Shown in pieces: positions 44,301 to 53,108 of a stretch of 64,000 nt of DNA (position 1 is its first letter; the number at the start of each line of letters is the position of its first letter). The notes under the pieces are model-generated. The model was not told the DNA's origin, did not search any database, and worked only from the letters and a program-made list of their open reading frames with translations. Origin of the DNA: Paulinella micropora (lineage: Eukaryota > Cercozoa > Imbricatea > Euglyphida); contig BJOX01000236.1 of assembly GCA_009731375.1 (NCBI GenBank), positions 549,727-613,726 of the forward strand, written 5' to 3'. The position numbers were made by a program, and so were the translations under genes.

Positions 44301-44754
44301 AGAACAACAGACACAAAGCAACAACAAACAACTAGAACAAAGGAGAGAGAGCTTGCTGACTTGTAGGAGCTGCCACGTTTGGGCCTTTGGAGAACATGTC
44401 GTACAACTTCTCTTCCCAGGTCACATCCGCAGGCCAGCCCACGTAGTAAGCTGTCGTCAGGCAGAGTTCATCGAGCAAGGCAAACGTCTTGAATTCTCCA
44501 GCTTCATCTTGGCTTGTGTCGTTGACCCACACCTGGACGTGCCAAAGTCGAGGGTTGTACTGGTAACTAGTAGCACCTTTTGGCTTCAACACAAACTTCC
44601 ACACAACACCGAGATCGAAAGAGCTCTCGATTTGACCCGTGTCGTCACCCCCATGCTCTCCTCCAAACTCCAGCTTAGAGACAATGAGCTTCATTTCAGG
44701 TGTGATCCACCATTTGTAGGTGATGTAAGACTTGTCGACAGAGGGACCACCCAT
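41311..44754 (-). pseudogene. Cassette A DNA methyltransferase-like gene (spliced, disrupted)
   Basis: Exons from the 5' end: 44361-44754 (MGGPSVDKSY..., unknown beta-rich domain with a WWIT motif); a short exon near 44121-44190 (VNNYKQFQKEMDDK); a basic/acidic exon ending at 43860; 42663-43790 (helical, with MWTYVASNTGELW and SINELHNIRKDKPG); 42474-42579; and 41311-42382. The last exon holds DLLYADLPYN (a DPPY-like motif IV), then KPTELSRQIL, then the AdoMet-binding VACMGSGSEVIG and GLGID. This IV-before-I order is the beta class of amino-methyltransferases. A Cys/His-rich C-terminus (CCVCEATF, CQKCNSTVH, FCSEDCHNGWH) resembles a PHD- or RING-like zinc finger. Breaks: 1 bp missing near 42236, a 23-bp duplication at 43216-43252, and a frameshift near 43965. 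Target base unknown: N6-adenine or N4-cytosine. Confidence 0.75.
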
Positions 44755-45201
44755 GATGTAGTGTTCGGAAAGCGATTTTGAGAGCGCAACAATCTAGACA
44801 CCGAACAAAAGTGCTCAAGTTGACCGAAGAAAAAAAAAGAAGTTAGGCCTGAAAACATGTGTTTTTTTTTCATTTTGATAGGGACGGAAAGTCACGCTCA
44901 TATGGTGAAATGCAATCAAAAATGGCAAACGGACCCAGTCCGGCCACTCGTTCCCAAAAACTGACGTCCGAAACCAGTTTTTGTGCCTTGGTGGCACCGA
45001 GTGTGGGCTCAAACCGGCTCACTTTGGAAAATATGCCATATTTGTTTTCTGAGACATCCTTTGAAAGTGATTTTTTACCTTTTTTTCCAGAAGGATTTGT
45101 TTGAAAAAGTTCCGGCGTCGGAATATGCCATATTTGTGTTTTCCGACAACCCTTGTAAAACCATTCTCGCCACTTCTATTTTTTTTTTGTGACAATATTA
45201 G
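44755..45201. promoter_or_regulatory. Cassette A divergent promoter region
   Basis: Lies between the minus-strand ATG at 44754 and the first recognised plus-strand exon at 45202. It carries two A-type palindromes, at 45028-45044 and 45121-45136, about 93 bp apart. The corresponding region of cassette B carries two B-type palindromes about 100 bp apart. A small 5' exon of the plus-strand gene could also lie here. Poly-T runs near 44828, 44865 and 45178. Confidence 0.55.
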
Positions 45202-46304
45202 GTTCTTAGGCGAGGCTACCTGTCTGCGCTGAGAAGCCCTTTCGTTGCAGTGGCAAAATCGATTCAGGGCACTCCTTTTGTTCCTGATTGCAACACGTTT
45301 GCAGAAGAAGACCTGAAAATCAAGAAAGCTGTCTCCAGTAAGTTGCCTGTAGCACGTTCAATGCATTTTTTTTTCTCTTGTGGTCACTCGTGGTCAGGCG
45401 ATTTCTTGGGTTTTGGCTTCGAAGCTTGGGTGAAAATGTTCGCGCCTGACAGACTTTACAGATTTTGGCACAAGTTAGCGCATGTCAGGCATCAGAACGG
45501 TCAGTTCCGCAAAATTGAAGAACATGACGCCCAAGTTCTTTTGTCGGAGGGCAGACAAGCGTTTTCGTGCTTCCTTCTTTTCGTCATGCTTCAACAGGGT
45601 CAGCGTTTTCTCCAGTGGGAGCTTGACTTGTGCCTTGAACTCAAGCATCGAGGACTAAGCAGGGAAGGACTCGATGTTTTGTCCTCGTTTGGAAGAGTGA
45701 TTCCGATCAGGAGCTTTGACCGCCGCCGCAAAATTGGCCTTCAGGAAATCAAAACATCTCTAAGGTTCTTTGCTTCCCCCTCCTTTACGCATGGATGAGC
45801 ATGAACTGTTTTCAAAAATATGCCATAGTTTTTGTCTTTTCAAAAATGTTTCCCTTGGTTGTACTTCCCAACAAGTGTAGTTTCGAAAAATATGACATAC
45901 TTTTCTTATCTGAAATGTTTTCTGAAACCCGCAAGTACAATTCCTTTCATTACTTGTACTTTAACTTTTGCAAATCCTCGATGTAAACAATCACAAAAAT
46001 CTCGGTTCTCTGCGGATGGACTGGTTTTTTCTGCTCTTCTTCGTCTTTTGGCCATCAAATTTGCAAAAGACGAGAAAGAGAAATCACCACTGTCTACGGT
46101 CGCAACTAGTTCTTGCTCTTCTGACTTTTGGGACAAGGCCAGAAGAGCAAAAACTCAAACTCTTGCTGGTCGTCTTCGGACTGTTGTCTGTCCAATTACT
46201 GGCTGGCTAGAAAGCAATGCCAGGTGGAGTTTACTTCTGGAGCACAATGTTACAATCTTCACCTTGCATTGTTGACCCTTGAAGCTTCGTCACTGATGGG
46301 TTGT

Positions 46305-46513
46305 GGCAAGAAATTACAAATTTCTTCCTTGGTAAAATTTCTTGCTCCGATTCTTTATCTGACCCCTACGGTCGTTACTGGGTGCGCAGTGCCGAAAAAA
46401 AACAAATAGCTGTTTTTTTCTGCGTTGCTCCATCCCTGGCGAAACTTGTTTCTCATTTAGCGGAGGGTACTGGCAAGAAATTACACATTTCTTCCGCTGT
46501 AAAATTTCTTGCC
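46305..46513. repeat. Two 42-nt hairpins, 167 bp apart
   Basis: 46305-46346 and 46472-46513 both read GGCAAGAAATTACA...TAAAATTTCTTGC, a stem of about 13-14 bp. The flanking TGACCC(T/C)... sequence is also partly repeated, so this is a diverged tandem duplication. It lies between recognised exons of the plus-strand A gene. Confidence 0.75.
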
Positions 46514-46657
46514 AATGCTCTTTTTCTGACCCTTGAAGATTCGTTACTTGTTTTTTCCATGGTGCCCTGTCCAGAGGGACCAGGCAGAGTGGAAGAACCA
46601 CTCAAACTGTTTGCAAGTTTTATTTTTTTAATTTTTTTTCATGTTTTTTATGTCTTT

Positions 46658-46659
<2 letters not shown>

Positions 46660-46709
<50 letters not shown>
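46660..46709. repeat. (GTT)n tract at a 3' splice site
   Basis: About 16 GTT units followed by GTCAG and the exon at 46713. It takes the place of a polypyrimidine tract. Confidence 0.85.
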
Positions 46710-48543
46710 CAGTGTGGAGGAGAAACGAGCCAACGACCTGAAGTCTACTTGGTTCGACAACTTCGCAACCAGCTTGAAGTTTCGGAACGTCGGAGTGCCA
46801 AACGTTGGGAGTGGCCCCAACAACGGCCTCTGGACTGTCTTCGGAATTCTGAAATCTCAGCGCCAGAACCCTCCCAGCATGGTGCTTCGCGCGGGCCAGG
46901 TCGATGCTTTTCCAGAGGATTTGTTTGATGACGCGGTCGTTGCCTTGACCCGAGCTAACATGAGAGAGCTTCAAACCAACAACAGAGATTTCAAGCGATT
47001 TTTTGATGATTCTGTCTCCAAACAGTGCACCAGGATTCCGCTTTGTTTGCCCCCGGAGTTGTCAGTCGACACCCGGCCCGGCAATGAACCGGTTGTTTTC
47101 AAAGGTCTGCGAATGGAGGACCAGAACATTGCGTCGAACGACGCCCTCATCAGACTTCTCGAGAAACTTGATTTACAGCATCGCCGTTCGGAAGTTTGGC
47201 GTTTCCAGCTTTTTACTGTAGATTCTAACATTTACAAGCGGATTTACAAGGTAGTAATTCTGTGCATGCATTCGAAAAATATGGCATATTTTTTTAATTG
47301 ATGTCACAGGCCTTGTACGATCGAAGCCGGGGTTTGTCGCACTTGAAGTCCTGGATGTGTGTCTTCTTGGGCCATTGGCATGTTCACAAGTTTCTTTGTG
47401 TCTTGATTTGGCGTGAGTTTAAGCGCCAGGTTTTTGGGCCCCTTTGGCATGAGCTGTTTCCTTCCAAAAAGTTCAGGATCAAACCTAGACTCAAGACGAT
47501 TTCGGCGATCATGGCCTACGTTCGTCTTGCTTACCCCTTCGTTCAAGCAGACCTTCTCGACAATTTCCAGTTCAATCAAAAACTCACCCCTGCACAGAGG
47601 GCTAACCTTGGAGGTTTGCTGGTTTTGTTTGAGTGGTTCATGTCAGTGGTCAGCCAGCCATGTTTGTGAGGTTTGAAAATATGTTATATTTTTCTTCTTT
47701 GTGTTTCAGGCCCAAGATCTCGGCTGCGTGATCAGGGAGAACATGCCTGACCAGATTTTCGCTTACTTGCATCGCGCCCTCCATGTTCTTCTCCACTTCA
47801 GAGCTAACGAGTACTCGCACGTTTTGTGCCTGCACCTTCTGACCCTCAACTACTGGAGGCGCCACCAGCATCCGGCGTGGAGGGCTTTTTGTCACGACCC
47901 TCGGATCTTTTCTGAAGAGCGTTGCGAAGCAAACCTCAGCACTGTAGCGAGGCACTCTCTTACAGACCCCATGCGATTCGACGTCCAGCACGTCGAGCAG
48001 ACCCTGTTGCTGGTAACTCACAGTCGAGGCAATGCGGCGCCTCCTTCTGAGTCCCAAAGCCAAAAGATCGACCCTCGCGGTGAGGAAGTCAAGATTGCTT
48101 ACAACTTCTTGTCTGATCTGATCGAGGACATTGTTCATGACCGTGCGAGAATGTACCCAGCCAGGGCAGCCCTTGACTGGGATTCGAAAGAAGACATGAA
48201 ACAAAGGCTTGTTGCCTTCGATCTCAAGGTCGAGGTCATGAATGATGTGTTGCCGAAGTTTGCCCAAAACGTGGATCGGTGTCGACGACTGACTGTTTTG
48301 GACTGGCTGGTGACTGTTCGTGCCGCCATTGAAGACGGACTCGTTGACGATCCAGACGAAAGCGTTGATTTGGCCCGTGCGGAGTCAGGTGTGATTAGTC
48401 TCAGTAGTGCATCGTCCTCCATGTCTTCTGGGGAACAACCGCCGGATGGCAAGGCACGTTCATCCCAGCACCGCATTTTGCCTCGCCCTCGCCGAAGACG
48501 CCGCCGAGGTGAGGCACCTGCTTCTGACGGCGAGGACACTGAC

Positions 48544-48971
48544 GGAATCGACATCGATGCAAAGCAGGTTGAATTTGCGAAGGCTCGTGTCAAGGCGTTC
48601 GTGAACCCGGGCACCAAGAAGGGCAAGAAGAAAAAGGCTACCGCTGACGACGAAGTTGAGGACAACGACGAGGTGGTGGAGGAAAACGACCCAGGCAAAG
48701 TCGACCAAGATCTTGCAAAAAAGGGGCACGTTGGCGGAAGTGACAAGGGCGCGACCAAGGCTACCTAGAAGAAGCCCCCGACTGAATGTCCTCAGAGAAC
48801 CGAAGCTGCCATGTGGACGCCCGGGCGCCACCCGGGCGCACGTGCAGCTCTGCGCTCAGGAGGTCTCAAAGACTGCTGCACTGACTCGGAGGCGACAGTA
48901 GATGCTGATTCTGTAAATTGGGACACATCACTGTCAGAACTGTCGGAAGTGTCTCCAGCTTCGCTCTGCGC
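48544..48971. other. 428-bp inverted segment joining A and B 3' ends
   Basis: The plus strand here continues the cassette A plus-strand gene with residues GIDIDAKQVEFAKARV...DLAKKGHVGG, which belong to a methyltransferase C-terminus. The minus strand continues the cassette B methyltransferase with sequence matching the tail of the plus-strand gene (AQSEAGDTSDSSDSD against AHSDSQCTSDSDDD in B). Flipping the segment restores both proteins in order. Junctions fall at about 48543/48544 and 48971/48972, with GG/CC at the ends. Confidence 0.8.
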
Positions 48972-51822
48972 CAAGTAACTCGCATGTCGCCTCCAAAGAT
49001 CCGATTACCTCTGAACCCGAACCCATGCAGGCAACAAGAACATTGCTCAGAGGTGGCAGAATGGTTGACAAAATCTGCTTCGACAGCTCCGTCGGCTTCT
49101 CGAAGACGTTCACGCGTGCTCCGTCGGAGGAATGGCGCTGTTTCTTGACCGGTACCTCGACGACGAAGAGGTTGTGACGGTTGATGGGGTTCGGGTCGAG
49201 GTTGAGGGTGAAGGAGGCTTGCTTCGGGTTGAAGGCCACCAACATCATCTCAACAGCCTTGATCCACTTCTGGACATCTCCCACGTAGTTGTGATTCTTT
49301 TACCAGTACACCGTTTCAATCGTCTGGTACCCAGTCACTGAAAGAGCCTCCACCAGCATGTTGTACTGTGAAAGGTGGCATTGGAAGACAACAGCCCTCT
49401 TCTCAGAGTTGCCAACGACACTGAATGCGTTGAGCAAGGTCTTCACCTTCTCCTCGTTGATCTCCTCCTGATCATGCACTAATTCCGAAATGTTGTACGG
49501 CAAATCCGCGTACAGGCAGTCTGCAAACACAGCCAAAAAAACCAGCAAAAACGTGAAATGTCAGGACTGGCAAGAACTGAATGTGACACTTTTATGCATA
49601 AAAGTCATGACTGCGGAAAAGGCTTGGTGACCAAATTCAGAGTTAGATGGAAGCAGACTTGCCATCTTGAACATGTCGCCCATCATGATCCTTGCGTTGC
49701 AAATTTCCAACTCCGTTTCAGCCTGCACAGGCAAAACCAAACATGACACTTTTATGCATAAAAGTACAAGGTGACGACTAGACCTGAAGGGCTTCTGGGT
49801 CGGCCTCTTTTCCCGTCTTCAAACGTACTTTCGCCGCTTCGAACCAGACGAGCACTTGCTTCCTGAGCGCTTCAGGAATCTTGCGGGCCTTGACGGCCGA
49901 CTTGTACAGGAAATCGACAGTTGCCATCATGGTCCTGCGCGCAGTTTCAGTGTTCAATTGCGGATCCAAGATGCACAGTTCCTCCCAAGTCTCATTGATG
50001 AGAACTCCCTCGAGTTGAAACATGTTCATGGACTGGGCCAGGGCAACAATGTCCTCCTTCAACTTGTGGTAGCAGCAGTACTTCTTCTGATTGATGAAAA
50101 ACTCCTTCATGATGCTGTTGACTTGCTTCAACTTGCACTCAGAGAGCTTTTTCACAAGAGCTTGCATTTCCTGCAACAGGCCAGGCTTGTCCTTTCGAAT
50201 CCAGTGCAGTTCGTTGATGCTGTCGATGATGGCCTTGTCCATGTCTTCGCGAATTCCATGGCGGGAAAGAAGCTGCTTCCACACCTTCCAGAGATCGCCT
50301 GTGTGAGACGACACGTACGTCCACATCGAATTGAAGGTAGCTTGATTGATCTTGCGGGAAAGAGCAAACTCCTGCTTCCAAGTACCCAAAAACTTTTGAA
50401 TCGACTTGGGAGATTGATCCTTGAGGCGCAAAATTGCAAGGTAGCCTTGGTTGTGGGCGGCGATGGCGTTCTCCCCAAACGTGTTCTTGCGTTGCGTCTG
50501 CGCCACGCGATTCTCGTATGCACCCAACAGACTCACTGCACGCCGGCCTTTCTCGTTCCATCTCACGAATCGAAGCTTCGACATCTTGATGACTTGCCAC
50601 AATGGCTGCGTGGGGTGGATTCGATGCAAGCGCTGAATTGCGTTGGAGGTGTAAAGGCCCACGAACGCCTCCATGGGCAGCTTGCCTTCCTTCATCTTGT
50701 CCCTCAGAAACGTTTGCAGCTGCGTACGTTTGTCCAACGGAATGTTGTTCCAGTCCAGTTTGCCGCCCTTGCCGTCGATGAGGCCCGCAGCTTTCCACTT
50801 TTTCGTCCATTCATTGACAGTGTCTCGGTCGCAGAAAGCAGGAGGCTCCATCAAGTCGTTGTCCTCGTCGTCGTCCAAGCCAAAATCTTTTTCCCAAGGT
50901 AACCTTGTCCTTGGTGTCCTGCAGCCGACCCACCCACTCGATCTTGTCGTTGGGTTTTCCGCTCGTGTAGAAATTGTTCATGAGTTCGCCAACATGGTTT
51001 TCGTCCAGCGAACGGTCGATGACTCCTTTGTACGGAGCACCCGCAATCTCGTCTGGCAGAACTTCAACGTTGTCGTACGAGAGCGAAGAGATGTCTTAGG
51101 TTGCTGCCTGGACCAAGGTCCTTGTTTCTGAACAACACATGACACTTTTACATAAAAGTCACAAGTACAGACAGGCTCAAATGAGGTTTTACCTTCTTGG
51201 TACTTGGCTTCTTCTTGCGCTTGCTTGTCTTTTTCGGTCACGTTTTTGCCGAACTTCGCCTTGCCTTTCATTTCCTTTGCTTTCTTAACTGCAGGAGAAA
51301 GTTTGCTAGTGTCAGGAGTCAAGCTGAGGTCTTCACCACTTTTCTCCTTCCTCTTCCTGCTTCCACTGGAAGGGGTTGACACAGAGCTTCCTGATGGGCT
51401 TGATTTCCTTGAAGCAGAAACAGGAGCCTTCTGAACAGGAAGTCTCACTGGTGTGGACTTGGGCAGAATTTTGTTTTTCTGAACCGAACCTGAGGCCAGA
51501 GACTGCTCTTTACCGTCGTCATCTCCAGGTTCATTCTCCTGGGTCTCCATTTGACTGAACGAAGGACGCGTTTTCTTTTTTTTCTTTTGCGCTGACAGTG
51601 TGCGAGACAGCGCGGTTGTTTCATCTTCATCCTCGTCGTCTTTTTCTTGTCCCTCGGGTTCATTTTTGTCTGATTCTTTTTCTTTTTCCTTCTCCACTTC
51701 AGCCTTGCCCTTGTCTTTTCCATCCTTGTCAGCAAGTGTTGCTTCAGCTGCAAACGCTGACTCTTCGGATTGAGTGTTAGCCAAAGGGCTTGGTGGAATT
51801 ATTTCTTCGTCTGGAGTTGCCT

Positions 51823-51867
<45 letters not shown>

Positions 51868-51877
51868 NNNNNNNNNN
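51823..51877. repeat. Poly-A run and 10-N gap
   Basis: About 45 A residues followed by an assembly gap (51868-51877), within an intron of the minus-strand B gene, where it would read as poly-T next to the 3' splice site. Confidence 0.85.
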
Positions 51878-52012
51878 ATCCATTTATGCATAAAAGTGAT
51901 GAGTGAAATTCGGCTCAGGCGTAAAAAGTGGACCAATTGGAAAACGAAACAAAACGTGAAAAAGGCAGCCGAGCCGATCCGAACATGGAACTTTTATGCA
52001 TAAAAGTGCCAG
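51878..52012. repeat. 135-bp palindrome-bounded repeat, copy 1
   Basis: Begins CATTTATGCATAAAAGTG and ends CTTTTATGCATAAAAGTGCC. The inside contains GAAATTCGGCTC...GCCGAGCCGATCC, itself an inverted repeat. Copy 2 is at 54027-54162, with about ten differences. Lies in an intron of the minus-strand gene. Confidence 0.85.
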
Positions 52013-52643
52013 CTGCAAATGGTCCAGACCTCATTCTCAGTGGGAGCCACTCTGGCAGCCTCCTCAGCCTGGGCTCTCAGCAACTCTTTAAGCCTCTTGT
52101 TGAGCTTGCCTACACTTGCCACATGTAATTCATAATCGAAAAAATCACCGTAAACAACGTAGGAAAGGAGGCAGGGGACGAATTCAAACTCAGCCACACA
52201 CACAAAGACATCAAACATTGAAACAAACAAACAGAAAGCACACACAGAAGGGAACAACGAGAGGGAGAGAACTAGAGAACGAAAGGGAAATGGTTTTTGA
52301 CTTGTAGGTGTACTGGTGGTCACGCCCTCTTCAAAGATGCGACGCAGCGAAGGTTCCCAGGTCACTTGCTGTGGCAATTCTTGTCTATTGCCCGAATGCA
52401 AACACCATCGCTCCTCCAAATGAAAGATGATGGTTTGTTTCTTCTCTTCGTTGAAAGCAGAAACGAGCCACACTCGACCTGTTGGACCTTTAGAGGAACC
52501 AAACTTGTTGACCACTCCAGAAAAGTAGGCCAAATGTTTGTCTCACACTCTGGCAAAACAGCAGGTAGGACAATCAGCTCACAGTCTTGGTCGATCCACC
52601 AGTACCGAGCGTCCTTTCCTGACTCAACTTTTTTGGTGGTCAT

Positions 52644-53108
52644 TGTCGCAAAGCAGTTTTGGGCTGTTGAGAAAAACAGAGGGTGGTTGAGAAAAGGCCG
52701 AAAGGGACTTTTTGCTCTCAAAAAAAAAAAAAAAAAAAATGTCCAGAGCCAAAAACAGTGTTTTTTTTGGCTAAATCATAATCGTGGGCCGCGGGATTCC
52801 AAATTTGAAATACGGTTCGGATTGGCCCAAAGAGGCATTTCCGGACTAAGAACTTGAAAAAGGAGTAGCCCAAAACGGTTTTGAGGCACTGGTGGCACTG
52901 GGTGTCCCTTTTGGACCCGCCCGGACTAGCGTTTATGCATAAAAGTCTCACATTCAACTCAGCCCAAACCGGTTTTTCTTTTTTTTTCTTTAATTTTTTT
53001 TCAAAATCAGAGCTGAAAAGGGAATTTGGGACTTTTATGCATAAAATTCTCATGCTCACACTTGACTTAGACAGCTTTTCATGACATTTGAAAATGCATG
53101 TTTTTCAG
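52644..53108. promoter_or_regulatory. Cassette B divergent promoter region
   Basis: Between the minus-strand ATG at 52643 and the plus-strand exon at 53109. Two B-type palindromes at 52931-52946 and 53031-53048. Poly-T runs near 52721-52739 on the minus strand. An undetected first exon of the plus-strand gene may lie here. Confidence 0.55.

Larger units (their letters stand above)
41269..47692. promoter_or_regulatory. A-type palindromes, AAAATATG-N-CATATTTT (scattered set)
   Basis: Good copies at 41269-41283, 42432-42448, 43811-43827, 44103-44119, 45028-45044, 45121-45136, 45815-45832, 45887-45904, 47276-47292 and 47676-47692; a half site at 42594-42605. The two 8-base arms are reverse complements around one free base (G, C, A or T). 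All lie in introns, between the genes or in the 3' flank; none is in a recognised exon. Inferred to be binding sites of a dimeric protein or methylation targets. Confidence 0.8.
45202..48543 (+). pseudogene. Cassette A GHWHVHK protein gene (spliced)
   Basis: Function unknown. Recognised exons: from 45202 to about 45760 (GDFLGFGFEAWVKMFAPDRLYRFW; LELKHRGLSREGLDVLSS); probably one in 46000-46220; 46713-47250 (WFDNFATSLKFRNVGV...TVDSNIYKRIYK); 47310-47648 (WMCVFLGHWHVHKFLC, IWREFKRQVFGPLWHELFP); and 47710-48543 (DLGCVIRENMPDQIF, HVLLHFRANEYSHVL, LTVLDWLVTVRAAIEDG, then a basic RRRRRR stretch). Introns at 47251-47309 and 47649-47709 are 59 and 61 nt, GT-AG, each with an A-type palindrome. The conserved His/Trp segment may be a catalytic or zinc-binding core, and a transposase is possible but unproven. 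The real C-terminus is inverted (minus strand, about 48792-48971), so the frame now runs into methyltransferase sequence and stops at 48768. Confidence 0.7.
41262..48971. other. Cassette A: divergent methyltransferase-like and GHWHVHK genes
   Basis: A two-gene unit of 7.7 kb: a minus-strand gene at 41311-44754 and a plus-strand gene at about 45202-48543 (tail inverted to 48971). Cassette B at 48544-57038 repeats the same order, orientation and intron positions with diverged sequence. Non-coding parts carry at least ten copies of the palindrome AAAATATG-N-CATATTTT, which is absent from cassette B. No terminal inverted repeats or target duplication could be defined, so mobility is an inference from the tandem paralogous arrangement only. 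Confidence 0.7.
48544..52643 (-). pseudogene. Cassette B DNA methyltransferase-like gene (spliced, disrupted)
   Basis: Exons from the 5' end: 52302-52643 (MTTKKVESGKD, RYWWIDQDCELIV); about 52030-52110 (GKLNKRLKELLRAQAEEAARV); 51193 to about 51822 (low-complexity acidic and basic, from ATPDEEIIPPS); 49784-51127 (EWVGRLQD, MWTYVSSHTGDLW, SINELHWIRKDKPG); 49632-49722 (RIMMGDMFKMA); and 49520 down to the inversion at about 48972 (LYADLPYNISEL, VACMGSGSEVIG). Introns 51128-51192, 49723-49783 and 49521-49631 match A positions and each holds a B-type palindrome. Breaks: a TAA in place of the Tyr after VYW near 49302, 1-bp shifts near 50892 and 52525, and the inversion that removes the C-terminus. 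Unlike A, no zinc-finger tail is found. Same beta-class motif order as A. Confidence 0.75.
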
